From the NCBI GenBank assembly GCA_035620975.1, contig DASPFV010000322.1:1-64000 (forward strand): 64,000 nt of DNA. Reading direction: 5' to 3'. Position numbers and translations under genes: made by a program. Positions 53,534 to 62,506 of the stretch are shown piece after piece (positions within the stretch are counted from its first letter, which is position 1; the number at the start of each line of letters is the position of its first letter). This DNA comes from DASPFV01 sp035620975. Lineage in GTDB: Bacteria > Acidobacteriota > Vicinamibacteria > Vicinamibacterales > 2-12-FULL-66-21. Under the pieces are notes generated by a model. That model was not told the DNA's origin, did no database searches, and was given only the letters and a program-made list of their open reading frames with translations.

Positions 53534-54196
53534 TCAGGAGATGGCGTCGACGAGCCCGTACCACTGTGGGGCCGACGGGTTCTCCTGCGAGAGCGCGGCG
53601 CCGCAGAGCCACGTCTGTTCCCCGACGAGACTCTTCCACACGAGGTCTGCCTGCACGGACAGCTGTGCTGTCGGCAGCGTGATGCTGAACGAGGAGGGAA
53701 ACGTACGATCGGGCGTGCGATGCATCTCGAAGCGGACGCCGCCGTAGCTCACGTCGAGGATGCGGGCCGGTTCATCCCCCACGTTGGCCGGCAGGCCGCC
53801 AACTACCTGCTTTCGTTCCCAGCGGCGGGGGACGGTGAAGCCGGGATGGCCCGCGATCTTCTGCTCGACCAGCTGAAGCAGCCGGGCCGGGCTGACGGGC
53901 TTCAATACATACTCCGCGCCTCGCCGGCGCGCATCGGACTCGAGCACGGGATCCGCGAAGCCGGTGATGATGATGGCCGGGACCGGCTTCGGACTGCTGA
54001 TCAGCAGCTGCAGGCCGTTGAAGGGGCCCAGCCTGACGTCGGCGATGAGGAGGTCGGGCGGCGACGTGCGCAGGATGCGCATCGCCTCTTCGAAGGTGCC
54101 GACGGGATGCGGCTCGTAGCCGGCGCTCTCGAGCAACTCGGCGAGGCCCGCCCTTGTCGTCTTGTCGTCGTCGACAATCAGCACTCTCGAAGCCAT
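53534..54196 (-). CDS. Response regulator with PilZ output domain
   Basis: A 220-residue protein. The ATG at 54196 has GAGGAA 6 nt upstream. The receiver (1-115) is complete: acidic D9-D11, phospho-acceptor D53 in LLIADVRLG, T78 in IIITGFAD and K99 in YVLKPVSP. The C-terminal PilZ domain (about 120-215) has RRWERK and ILDVSYGGVRFEM, matching RxxxR and D/NxSxxG, so c-di-GMP binding is expected. It may link a two-component signal to c-di-GMP-controlled motility or surface growth. A PilZ protein and an HD-GYP phosphodiesterase lie upstream on the same strand. No histidine kinase is nearby. Confidence 0.92.
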   Translation of the reverse strand: MASRVLIVDDDKTTRAGLAELLESAGYEPHPVGTFEEAMRILRTSPPDLLIADVRLGPFNGLQLLISSPKPVPAIIITGFADPVLESDARRRGAEYVLKPVSPARLLQLVEQKIAGHPGFTVPRRWERKQVVGGLPANVGDEPARILDVSYGGVRFEMHRTPDRTFPSSFSITLPTAQLSVQADLVWKSLVGEQTWLCGAALSQENPSAPQWYGLVDAIS

Positions 54197-54703
54197 CGCG
54201 AGTTCCTCAGGGACACGGGGCTGACGCAAGCCTGGTGCCGAAGGACGGGCCTCCGCAGTGCGGCGCCTTCCGACGGAGCGCCGCCCAGTCTCCGCGTCGG
54301 ATTGCAGATCCGTCGCCAACCTGACCGAACTGCCTCGGCCGCCGCGTTCGCTACGTCGTCCGACTGCTCCGACGAAGGCGCCCGGCTCCGGCAAGCCCCT
54401 CTGAACTGGCCACCCCCGGCGCACCGAGGGTCGCAGCTGGCCCTTCAGAATCTCGACGCGAACAGTATCGCGAGTAAGACCACGGTCGCAACTGTTCAGA
54501 TCGTGGGATCGCCGAAGATTTTGCGGCGCGGGCGCCGCACACCACGACGATCGCTGGCGATACGTCTGCCGTATCGGCACGGCTCGGCTGTAGCTTTAGG
54601 AAAAGGTCACTGATCGAGAGACTTCCAGCAGGCTCCGCACCACCTTCGGTTCGGACAGAGAGTTGCCGCCTCGACCTGAGGGATCCTTCCTGGCAGATCC
54701 CGG
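54197..54703. other. 507-bp region upstream of the response regulator, with an inverted repeat
   Basis: No gene with protein-like composition is evident. A perfect inverted repeat CGATACG-5 nt-CGTATCG lies at 54558-54576. On the minus strand TAAA (54598-54595) and GCCGATAC (54578-54571) resemble a flagellar-type sigma-28 promoter but with 16 rather than 15 bp between them. The region may hold the promoter of the response-regulator gene. Confidence 0.4.
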
Positions 54704-55654
54704 TCAGGGAAACCGAACCTGACGCAGCGCCGCCTGGACGACGAAGATGCGCTGGTTGTTCGACGAGGAATCGGCCGGGCTGACGAAGAACCCCGTTCCG
54801 TCGGGACGGTAGCTGAGCGTCGTGCCGCGCACCACCTCGTCGTCGACGAACGTGACCTCTACGGGGCGGCCGGCCGTTGCAGGCGCAGTCGCTGTCACGC
54901 TCTCGACGTGGCGGTGGTTGCCGGCGAAGTCGCGGACGAAGAACACGGCCTTGAGCCGCGAGAACGGGACGATCACCCGCTGGTTCCGTGACGCCGCGAG
55001 ACCAGGCCAGAGCGAGAAGTGTCCGCGTGAGGGATGAAAGTCCTGCGTGTAGCCCTTGAGCAGCCTGCCGTCGCGGTATCTGACGACGATCTTCTGCCAG
55101 CCGGCCGACGCGACGGCTGGAACATGCGGAGCGGCTTCGAGGCCCGAGGTGGCCTCCTCCGGGGTCGCTGTATCGTCGCCGGGCCCTTCGCTGGCCGGTT
55201 CCACTGGAAGCAGGGGTCTGACGAGCGTGGCAAGGTCCACCGGCGACTGGAACTCGCAGGCGCCGCGGTAGATCATCACCTCGCCGCGCAGATGCGCCAC
55301 GTGGGATCGCAGCACCGACAGGAGCACGTTCAGCCGCCCGCCGTCGCCTTCGAGTTCGAGCACCAGCCTGGCGCCCGGCTTGAGAGGCATGTCGACGTCG
55401 AGGAGTGCGCCCCCCTCGGAAAGATCCACCAGCGAGACGCCGCGGCCAGGCGTGAAACGTGCGCTCCGCAGCCAGTGAAGGTCCCGTGCGGCCCTTCGCT
55501 CGTAGGCGCGCCGCTCCTCCCGGCGCGCCGCCTGCTGGACGGCCTCCGACGCGTGAGCCTTCGCCAGGAGGTTGCGTCGCGCTGCGAGCCGCACCGAGTA
55601 CGGGACCGCAATGGCTGCCGCTTCGTCCGGCGTCGCAATCTCGATGAGGCTCAT
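54704..55654 (-). CDS. PilZ-domain protein with a duplicated C-terminal beta module
   Basis: A 316-residue protein. The N-terminus is helical and charged (RREERRAYERRAARD). A PilZ domain spans about 50-150 (VSLVDLSEGGALLDV carries the D/NxSxxG motif; the RxxxR Arg residues lie just before it). After an acidic linker, two similar beta modules follow: KIVVRYRDGRLLKGYTQDF (about 188) and VEVTFVDDEVVRGTTLSYR (about 265), each ending in a segment with NQR and FF/FVV. Similar modules follow PilZ domains in other Acidobacteriota. It probably senses c-di-GMP. It is separated from the HD-GYP gene only by a 28-bp stretch that includes a dispersed repeat. Confidence 0.82.
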   Translation of the reverse strand: MSLIEIATPDEAAAIAVPYSVRLAARRNLLAKAHASEAVQQAARREERRAYERRAARDLHWLRSARFTPGRGVSLVDLSEGGALLDVDMPLKPGARLVLELEGDGGRLNVLLSVLRSHVAHLRGEVMIYRGACEFQSPVDLATLVRPLLPVEPASEGPGDDTATPEEATSGLEAAPHVPAVASAGWQKIVVRYRDGRLLKGYTQDFHPSRGHFSLWPGLAASRNQRVIVPFSRLKAVFFVRDFAGNHRHVESVTATAPATAGRPVEVTFVDDEVVRGTTLSYRPDGTGFFVSPADSSSNNQRIFVVQAALRQVRFP

Positions 55655-55656
55655 GG

Positions 55657-55682
55657 TTCTGTGCTTCCGTGTTCTTCCGTGG
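55657..55682 (-). repeat. Dispersed CCACGGAAGAACACGG repeat between HD-GYP and PilZ genes
   Basis: On the minus strand 55682-55667 reads CCACGGAAGAACACGG, identical over 16 bp to the third unit at the argH 3' end (16206-16221), followed by AAGCACAG. It fills almost the whole gap between the HD-GYP stop and the PilZ start. Confidence 0.8.
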
Positions 55683-56645
55683 TCAGACGACCACGGCAGG
55701 GACCTCCAGCCCGCCCTTGCGGAAGGCTTCCACGAAGGCGGTCACGACCTCGGGATCGAAGTCCGTTCCGGCGCCCTTGACGATGATCTCCTTGGCCTCG
55801 AACGTGGACATGGCCTTGCGATAGGGGCGGTCGCTCGTGAGCGAATCGTAGACGTCGGCGACGGAGATGATGCGGGCTTCGAGCGGGATTTCGTTCCCCC
55901 TGTTGGGGTGATAGCCGGAGCCGTCGAACTTGTCGTGGTGCGCCAGCACGATCGGGATCACGCGCCGGAGCGATCCACCTACCGGCTCGAGCATCGCGAC
56001 GCCCTTGCTGACGTGCTGCTGCATCTGCTCGAACTCCTCCTTCGTCAGGCGCGCGGCCTTGTACAGCAGGTCGCGGCTCACGTCGAGCTTCCCGATGTCG
56101 TGCAGGAGCGCCGCCGCGCGCACGTCCTCGACACGCTCCGTCGGCAGGTCGAGGGCCATCGCAATGGTCGCCGCGTAGACCGACACCCGGTAGGAGTGAT
56201 TCTCGGTGTACGGGTCCTTCGCGATGAAGTGCCGCAGGATCATCAGCACGCCGTGGTAGGTCTCGCGCAGCTCTGCCAGCTGCTCGGAGCGGTGCTCGTA
56301 GAGCGTCCCCATCGAGTATCCGGTGATCACCAGCACGCCGCCCCAGACGACGATGTCGAGCCAGTGCCCCGCCGACACGGCGACGCTGGCCGAGGCGGCG
56401 AACAGCACGGGGTTGTACCAGGTCATCAGCACCACGAGCAGAACGCTGGCGAGCGCCGTGAGCGTCGCGTGCCGGCGTCCGTACAGATAGGCCGAGCCGA
56501 GCGTCGGCAGGGTGTAGAAGCTGAGCACCATCCGCTGCGCATCGACGACGAGGTTCAGCAACAGGCAGATGGCGAACACCGACAGCAGCAGCCAGAGTTC
56601 CTTGTTCACCTCTTCGACGCGACCGAGTTTGGGCTTGGCCATCAT
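55683..56645 (-). CDS. Membrane HD-GYP domain protein (probable c-di-GMP phosphodiesterase)
   Basis: A 320-residue protein. Four hydrophobic segments fill residues 14-125 (LWLLLSVFAICLLLNLVV, FYTLPTLGSAYLYG, ALASVLLVVLMTWY, LDIVVWGGVLVITGYSM). After a short coiled linker, the HD-GYP domain (about 145-315) shows ENHSYRVSVYAA, LLHDIGKLDVSR (HD), the HHDKFDGSGYHP motif (HHExxDGxGYP type, with His in place of the last Pro) and SVADVYDSLTSDRPYR. It should degrade c-di-GMP. The ATG at 56645 or the next one at 56642 starts the protein. With the two PilZ genes it forms a c-di-GMP group. Confidence 0.9.
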   Translation of the reverse strand: MMAKPKLGRVEEVNKELWLLLSVFAICLLLNLVVDAQRMVLSFYTLPTLGSAYLYGRRHATLTALASVLLVVLMTWYNPVLFAASASVAVSAGHWLDIVVWGGVLVITGYSMGTLYEHRSEQLAELRETYHGVLMILRHFIAKDPYTENHSYRVSVYAATIAMALDLPTERVEDVRAAALLHDIGKLDVSRDLLYKAARLTKEEFEQMQQHVSKGVAMLEPVGGSLRRVIPIVLAHHDKFDGSGYHPNRGNEIPLEARIISVADVYDSLTSDRPYRKAMSTFEAKEIIVKGAGTDFDPEVVTAFVEAFRKGGLEVPAVVV

Positions 56646-57027
56646 GACACCCCGGAGCGTGCCCGTATGAGAGTGGAAGCGCGCCTCGCGCCGGTCCTCC
56701 GATGGCAAGAAGGACGCCGTTACGCCGTGCGGCCGATCGAGGCGGCTAAAGAGCTGAAAACGTGGCGGTTCCAGGCGGTGGCGTCTGGCAGGGCCCAGCC
56801 TTCGGTACGACGTCATGCACTGAAATGGCACAAGGTACGCGCGGATTCCGGGGGTGAGACGCGCGGAACAGCCCAAAACTGCGCGCCGGGCGGTGTTCGC
56901 CGATGGGCAGGGCGATGAAGGCAGAAGGCCCGAGGACCGAGGTGGTTACGACGACGTGCTGCCGGGGTGCGCCGGAAGGAGACACGAGGTCGAGCGCCGT
57001 ATCCGGCGTCGCCGCAGGTCCCTGGAT
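56646..57027. other. Intergenic region upstream of the HD-GYP gene
   Basis: About 380 bp with no protein-like frame, repeat or RNA gene that I can recognise. It presumably includes the promoter of the leftward HD-GYP gene. Confidence 0.4.
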
Positions 57028-57237
57028 TCAGTCGCGGCCGTGCGGGCCCCACCAGCCCTGCGATACCAGGGATTCCTGGAGCTGGAGCCAGCGGGCGTAG
57101 GCGGCGTCCGACGTCGGGAACGACTCGCGCCGCTCCGGGCGCCGGGGTTCGTTGATGACGATTTCGTACCCCGTGGCGTCGTCTCCCCGGATCTCGCACT
57201 GCAGGAAGTCGGGCCCGCGCTGGAAGAAGTAGAACAT
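57028..57237 (-). CDS. Small conserved-looking protein, function unknown
   Basis: A 69-residue protein starting MFYFFQRGPDFLQCEIRG. It has an aromatic N-terminal strand, a YEIVINEPRRPERRESF middle and a helix (ARWLQLQESLVSQGW) ending in WWGPHGRD. The composition and strand-strand-helix layout look like small acidobacterial proteins of unknown function. No ribosome-binding site is obvious, which lowers confidence. It lies between the HD-GYP and coiled-coil genes on the same strand. Confidence 0.6.
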   Translation of the reverse strand: MFYFFQRGPDFLQCEIRGDDATGYEIVINEPRRPERRESFPTSDAAYARWLQLQESLVSQGWWGPHGRD

Positions 57238-57297
57238 CTGCTGCTGTTATCGGCGGGAAGCAGTTCGCTCTACACGCGAGGCGAGTACGGTCTCTCG

Positions 57298-57846
57298 TCA
57301 GCGCCTGGGCGGTCCCGAGAGGGCCCTGTCCAGCTCCTCGAGGCGGCCATTGATCTCGGTCCACCGGGACTGCTCCGCGGAGATCTCCTGAGCGGTCGCC
57401 GCTTCGTCGCCCGTGAGCCGCTGATACTCGCTGGTCAGTCGGGCCAGGCCGGTCTTGAGGGCCGCAAGCTCCCACTCGAGCTGCGTCTGGCGTTCCGGGG
57501 GGTTCGGCTCGCGCATCGCGCGCTCGAGGGCGGCCTGCTGCTGGTTCGCTTCGTTCAGCTGGTGTCCGGTGCTTCGCAGCTCGGCGCGAACGCCCTCCAG
57601 CCGCCGCACCAGCGTGTTGACGCGTTGCTCCTGGAGCTGAAGGCGGCCCATCGCGAGCTGGATCCGGGGCCCCGCCGCCGCGAGCTGCTCCATCGCCGCG
57701 CGCAGGCCTCTGACCTCGGCGAGCAGCGCGGGCAGCACGTCCGGCTGCTGCGCCGTGAGCACGGGCGGCGCGGTCAGGGACCCGGCCAGACCGCCGCACG
57801 CCAGCAGAACGAGTGGAAAAAGCATCCGGTTACGGTTGCGGATCAT
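57298..57846 (-). CDS. Small exported coiled-coil protein
   Basis: A 182-residue protein. The ATG at 57846 has GGAGG 6 nt upstream. The first about 30 residues are a signal sequence (LFPLVLLACGGLAGSL); Cys in VLLAC might be lipidated but the box is imperfect. Residues 35-175 are strongly helical with heptad-like spacing (LLAEVRGLRAAMEQLAAAG, LVRRLEGVRAELRST, QQQAALERAMREP, EINGRLEELDRALSG), so a periplasmic coiled coil is expected. Function is unknown. It diverges from glnS across 76 bp. Confidence 0.75.
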   Translation of the reverse strand: MIRNRNRMLFPLVLLACGGLAGSLTAPPVLTAQQPDVLPALLAEVRGLRAAMEQLAAAGPRIQLAMGRLQLQEQRVNTLVRRLEGVRAELRSTGHQLNEANQQQAALERAMREPNPPERQTQLEWELAALKTGLARLTSEYQRLTGDEAATAQEISAEQSRWTEINGRLEELDRALSGPPRR

Positions 57847-57922
57847 CGTGCCTCCTTCGCGACGGCCATGGTACCCGCCGCGGGTCTCGAGAATGGCGGC
57901 ATATAATAGAGGATTGCCAATC

Positions 57923-59623
57923 ATGGACGAGCCCGCTTCCGTGCCGGTGCGCAGCGACGACGCGTCCGGCGATTTCATCCGGACCATCATCAACGAGGAC
58001 GTGCGGGCGGGGAAGCACGGCGGCCGTGTGGCGACGCGGTTTCCCCCCGAGCCCAACGGCTACCTCCACATCGGGCACGCCAAGTCGATCTGCCTCAACT
58101 TCGGCGTCGCCGCTGAGTTCGGCGGCACGTGCAACCTGCGCTTCGACGACACGAACCCCACGACGGAGGACGTCGAGTACGCCGATTCGATTGAGGCGGA
58201 CGTCCGGTGGCTCGGGTTCGACTGGGACGACCGCCTCTATTACGCCTCGGACTACTTCGAGACGCTGTACGGCTACGCCGTGCATCTCATCCGGCGCGGT
58301 CTGGCGTACGTGGACAGCCTGACTTCGGAGGAGATGCGCGAGTACCGGGGCACGCTCACGCAGCCCGGCCGCGAGAGCCCCTATCGAACGAGGACGGTGG
58401 ACGAGAACCTGGACCTCTTCGCGCGCATGCGCGCCGGCGAGTTCGAGGACGGCGCTCACGTGCTGCGGGCGAAGATCGACATGGGGTCGCCGAACTTGAA
58501 CATGCGCGACCCGGTCCTGTATCGAATCCGCCGGGCGCACCACCACAGGACCGGGGATGCCTGGTGCATCTACCCGATGTACGACTTCGCGCATCCGCCG
58601 TCGGATGCCATCGAGCGCATCACGCACTCGCTCTGCACGCTCGAGTTCGAGGATCACCGGCCGCTGTACGACTGGCTGGTGGAGAACCTGCCCGTACCGT
58701 CCAGGCCACAGCAGATCGAGTTCGCGCGGCTGAATCTGACCTACACGGTCACGAGCAAGCGCAAGCTGCTCGATCTGGTGGAGGAGGGGCATGTCACCGG
58801 CTGGGACGACCCGCGGATGCCCACGATCGTCGGCATGCGCCGACGGGGGTACACGCCGGAAGCCGTCCGTACCTTCTGCGATCGGATCGGCGTCGCCAAG
58901 CGCGAGAACGTGGTGGACGTAACGCTGCTGGAGCACGCCGTCCGCGAGGATCTGAACCGGCGCGCGCCGCGCGTGATGGGCGTGCTGAACCCGCTGACGG
59001 TCGTGATCGAGAACTACCCGGAGGATCGGGTAGAGGAGTTCGACGTCGTCAACAATCCCGAAGACGCCGGCGCGGGCACGCGGCGCGTCCCGTTCTCGCG
59101 CGTGCTCTACATCGAGCGCGACGACTTCATGGAGGACCCGCCGAAGAAGTTCTTCCGGCTCGCGCCCGGGCGCGAAGTGCGCCTGCGTGGCGCGTACTTC
59201 ATCACGTGCACGCGGGTGGTGAAGGACGCCGGGGGGACGATCACCGAGCTGCGCTGTACCTACGATCCGGCCACGCGCGGCGGGGACGCGCCGGATGGCC
59301 GGAAGGTCAAGTCCACCCTGCACTGGGTCTCGGGGGCGCACGCGCTGACGATCGAGGTCAGGTTGTACGATCGGCTGTTCAGGAGCCCGACGCCCGGCGC
59401 GGCCGGCGACTTCCGCGCCGATCTGAACCCGGACTCCCTCGCCGTGCTGCGCGACTGCCGGATTGAGCCGAGCGTGGCGGGGGCCGGGCCCGGCACCCGG
59501 TATCAGTTCGAGCGCCTGGGGTATTACTGCGTCGATCCGGACTCGACGCCGGAGCGCCTCGTCTTCAACCGCACGGTCAGCCTGAAGGACACCTGGGCGA
59601 AGATCCAGGCTCGCGGAGACTGA
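57923..59623 (+). CDS. glnS: Glutaminyl-tRNA synthetase
   Basis: Charges tRNA-Gln with glutamine. The 566-residue class I synthetase has FPPEPNGYLHIGHAKS (HIGH at H49-H52), RFDDTNPTTEDVEY, the WCIYPMYDFAHPPSDAIE segment characteristic of the GlnRS/eukaryotic-type GluRS group, and the KMSKS loop as VTSKRKL (about 276). The C-terminal beta-barrels (after about 340) bind the anticodon. Length is close to E. coli GlnRS (554). The ATG at 57923 is preceded by AGAGGA; a TATAAT at 57902-57907 is only 15 bp upstream. Direct glutaminylation implies the host need not rely only on the GatCAB route. Confidence 0.96.
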   Translation: MDEPASVPVRSDDASGDFIRTIINEDVRAGKHGGRVATRFPPEPNGYLHIGHAKSICLNFGVAAEFGGTCNLRFDDTNPTTEDVEYADSIEADVRWLGFDWDDRLYYASDYFETLYGYAVHLIRRGLAYVDSLTSEEMREYRGTLTQPGRESPYRTRTVDENLDLFARMRAGEFEDGAHVLRAKIDMGSPNLNMRDPVLYRIRRAHHHRTGDAWCIYPMYDFAHPPSDAIERITHSLCTLEFEDHRPLYDWLVENLPVPSRPQQIEFARLNLTYTVTSKRKLLDLVEEGHVTGWDDPRMPTIVGMRRRGYTPEAVRTFCDRIGVAKRENVVDVTLLEHAVREDLNRRAPRVMGVLNPLTVVIENYPEDRVEEFDVVNNPEDAGAGTRRVPFSRVLYIERDDFMEDPPKKFFRLAPGREVRLRGAYFITCTRVVKDAGGTITELRCTYDPATRGGDAPDGRKVKSTLHWVSGAHALTIEVRLYDRLFRSPTPGAAGDFRADLNPDSLAVLRDCRIEPSVAGAGPGTRYQFERLGYYCVDPDSTPERLVFNRTVSLKDTWAKIQARGD

Positions 59624-59634
59624 CGGGTTCCTGG

Positions 59635-59878
59635 TGCCTAGTGCCTGGTTCCGGGTTCCGGTTCCAGGTTCCATGTTCCGGGTTCCAGGTTCCGTTCCTG
59701 GTTCCTCGGTTCAGGGGTTCAGTGTTCAGCGCCTGGGTGCAAACGCGAGTGGCGAGATCAGTCGAACTCGCCAGTCCCGAAGCACCGCACAGTTCCTCCA
59801 GGCTCCGCAGAACCCGGAACACGGAACCCGGAACCTGGAAGCCGGAACCGCACCTTGAACCTTGAACCCTGCAAGCCG
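59635..59878. repeat. GGTTCC / GGAACC inverted arrays between glnS and an ADOP gene
   Basis: The first part (about 59635-59725) is a run of GGTTCC(A/G)GGTTCC-like units; the second (about 59806-59876) is mostly CGGAACC/GAACCTTG units, that is, the inverse. The arms could pair into a long imperfect hairpin with a 90-nt loop and so could act as a bidirectional terminator. The array ends at the ADOP stop codon, as at 31470-31612. Confidence 0.8.
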
Positions 59879-62341
59879 TCACGGGTTCAACGCCGCGATG
59901 GGGTCGATCCGCGACGCGCGGCGCGCGGGGATGGAGCACGCGCCGAGCGCCACCGTCGCCAGAACCGCCGCGACCGAGGCGAGCACGAGCGGATCCATCC
60001 CTCCCACTCCGTACAGCTGGGTCTCGAGGCTGCGCCGCAGCGCGAACGCGCCCGCGAGGCCGATGACGAACCCCGCTCCGAGCAGCAGCAGGCCTTCGCC
60101 GAGTACGAGCCGGAAGATCCCCGACGCGTCGCTCCCGAGCGCCAGCCGGATGCCTATCTCCCGCGATCGCTGCGAGACCTGATACGCGAGCACGCCGTAG
60201 ATGCCGACGGCGGCGAGGAACAGCGCGACCCCGGCGAACACGACCGCCAGTGCCATCGGCGTCCGCCGGTCGGCGAGGGTCTGGTCCATGCGCGCTTCCA
60301 TGCTCATCACGCTGTAGAGCGGCAGCTCGGGATCGATCGCCTGCAGCTCGCGGCGGATTGGCGGCGCCATCGCCTCCGGCTCGCCGGACGTCCTGACGGT
60401 CAGCACCACGTTGCGCACCGTGTTCTGTGCGGCCGGGAAGTAATAGGCGCCGTAGCGGTCGTCGGTGGCGACGAAGCCCGAGATCCGCACCTCCGAGACC
60501 ACGCCGATCACCGTAAACCACCGTGTGCTCGGGCCGGGAGTGATCAGGTCCTGCGCGTTGCCCGGCTGGTACATCCGCCGGCCAACCGGGCTGGCGGCGC
60601 CCCAGAAGCGGCGGGCGAGCTTCTCGTCCACGATCACGACCCGCGGCGCCTCGGCCGTGTCGCTGTCGGTGAAGAGCCGGCCCTCTCGCAGCGCCACCCG
60701 CATCGCCTCGAAGTACCCGGGCGTCACCCTGATCATGTAGGGCGAGATCAGCGACTCGCCAGGTGACATCTGGTAGCCCTCGGCCAGAATCACGCTGTCG
60801 CTGTAGTCACCTCCGAACGGAATGCTCGAAGTGACCCCTGCGTGCTCCACGCCGGGCAGCGCCCGCACACGCTCGAGCAGGCGGCCCGTGAACGTGCGCA
60901 GCTCCGGATCGCCCGGGTAGCGGGACGCGGGAGGCGAGATGCGGGCTGTCAGCACGCGCTCGGGCTGAAACCCGGTGTCGATCGCGAGGATGTGCTGGAA
61001 GCTCGCCAGCAGCAACCCCGCACCCGCGAGCAGCATGAACGCGAACGCCACCTGGCTCGCCACGAGCACCCGGCGGACGGCCCGCGCGCCGCGTCCGCTG
61101 GTTCCGCTGCGGCCTTCTTCCCGGAATGCCTGGCTGAGGTTCATGTGCCGGACGTTCAGCACGGGCACCAGCCCGACGAGCAGGCCGACGAGCAGCGCGA
61201 GCGCGGCGGTGAACGCGACCACCCTGGCGTCGATGCGAATTTCGCTGGCACGCGGCACATCGAGCCCCAGCCCGGTCAGCAGCGACAGCCCCCAGTAGCC
61301 GAGCGCGAGCCCGGCGACGCCTCCGATGACCGTCAGCAGCACGGTCTCGGTCAGCAACTGGCTCGTGAGGCGCCAGAGCGCCGCGCCGAGCGCGTGGCGT
61401 GTCGCCAGCTCCTTCATCCGCGTGCTCGACCGGACCAGGACCAGGTTCGTGATGTTCACCACGCCGATGAGGAGCACGAAGAGGACGCCGCCCCAGAGCA
61501 GGTAGAGCGTCCCCCGCACCCCCGACACGACGTCCTCCTGCAGCGAGGTGGCCACGGTGTGAAACCCGGCGTTCTTCAGAATCTCCCGGAAGTGAGGGAA
61601 GCGCTCGTCGTTTCGGGCGTTCAGCGCGTCGAGCTGCTGCTGCGCCTGCGCGATCGTGGCCCCGGGCTTCAGCCGTCCGACCATCGACCAGTTGTTGCTG
61701 TGGCGGGAATCGTCCGACTTCTCTTCGGCGCTGAACGCGAGGGGCAGCCAGAGCCGGACCTCGGGGTTGAGAAAGTGGAACCCCTCGGGCAGGACCCCGA
61801 CGATCGCGTGGGGCTCTCCGTTGATGCGCAGTTCCGATCCGACGGCGTCCGCGCGCCCCGCGTAGAGCTGCCGCCAGAGTCCATGGGTCAGCACTACCTT
61901 CCGCTGACTCCCCATCTCCCCCTCGTCCTCGCTGAAGATCCGGCCATGGCTCGGCTGCGCGCGCAGGAGCCGCAGCAGCGACGGCCGCGCCACCATCGCC
62001 AGGATCCGCTGCGGATCCCCCTCGAGACCGATCGTCACGCCCCGCGTGTTGTACAGCGCCTGCTCCTCGAACACGGTCACCTCGCGCAGGCGATCGTAGT
62101 AGTCGGGGACCCCGTTCGACGCCCGGATGACCCCGGCGCGCGGATAGCTGTTGTAGACGAGCACCAGCTGATCCGGGTCGGCCACGGGCAGGGGCTTCAG
62201 CAGCACGGAGTTGACGACGGCGAAGATCGTCGTGTTGGCTCCGATGCAGACGGCGAGCGTCAGCACGGCCGTGAGCGTGAACCCGCGCTCCTTCCAGAGC
62301 AGGCGCCACCCGAACCGGAGATCCCGAAGCAAACGCTCCAT
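59879..62341 (-). CDS. ADOP-type ABC permease (MacB/FtsX family)
   Basis: An 820-residue protein. After DLRFGWRLLWKERGF comes the first helix (TLTAVLTLAVCIGANTTIFA), a MacB periplasmic domain (about 50-260), a core with IGVVNITNLVLVRSSTRMKE and a second copy with VLAYQVSQRSREIGIRLALGS, ending IDPIAALNP. The ATG at 62341 puts the protein at the conserved family start and has GGAG upstream; the frame extends further 5' without support. No ATPase gene is adjacent. It diverges from another ADOP gene, and its 3' end abuts a GGAACC array. Confidence 0.93.
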   Translation of the reverse strand: MERLLRDLRFGWRLLWKERGFTLTAVLTLAVCIGANTTIFAVVNSVLLKPLPVADPDQLVLVYNSYPRAGVIRASNGVPDYYDRLREVTVFEEQALYNTRGVTIGLEGDPQRILAMVARPSLLRLLRAQPSHGRIFSEDEGEMGSQRKVVLTHGLWRQLYAGRADAVGSELRINGEPHAIVGVLPEGFHFLNPEVRLWLPLAFSAEEKSDDSRHSNNWSMVGRLKPGATIAQAQQQLDALNARNDERFPHFREILKNAGFHTVATSLQEDVVSGVRGTLYLLWGGVLFVLLIGVVNITNLVLVRSSTRMKELATRHALGAALWRLTSQLLTETVLLTVIGGVAGLALGYWGLSLLTGLGLDVPRASEIRIDARVVAFTAALALLVGLLVGLVPVLNVRHMNLSQAFREEGRSGTSGRGARAVRRVLVASQVAFAFMLLAGAGLLLASFQHILAIDTGFQPERVLTARISPPASRYPGDPELRTFTGRLLERVRALPGVEHAGVTSSIPFGGDYSDSVILAEGYQMSPGESLISPYMIRVTPGYFEAMRVALREGRLFTDSDTAEAPRVVIVDEKLARRFWGAASPVGRRMYQPGNAQDLITPGPSTRWFTVIGVVSEVRISGFVATDDRYGAYYFPAAQNTVRNVVLTVRTSGEPEAMAPPIRRELQAIDPELPLYSVMSMEARMDQTLADRRTPMALAVVFAGVALFLAAVGIYGVLAYQVSQRSREIGIRLALGSDASGIFRLVLGEGLLLLGAGFVIGLAGAFALRRSLETQLYGVGGMDPLVLASVAAVLATVALGACSIPARRASRIDPIAALNP

Positions 62342-62506
62342 ACGCTCCGTATACGTGAGGTGTCGTCCCACGGTTCGGGTCGGGGCAGCTCGGATACCTG
62401 CACCCACGGGCTGTGGGCGGAGCCTCGATGGTCCGAGGCGCAGCCTCGCTAGAATGGGGGGCGTGGTGCCGTTCAGAGACGCGATGCCGGCGCCCGCGGA
62501 GCTTTC

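Noticed and set aside
54571..54598. Sigma-28 (FliA) promoter before the receiver-PilZ gene
   Set aside because: GCCGATAC fits well, but the spacing to TAAA is 16 rather than 15 bp, the site is about 375 bp from the gene, and the sequence is also part of an inverted repeat.
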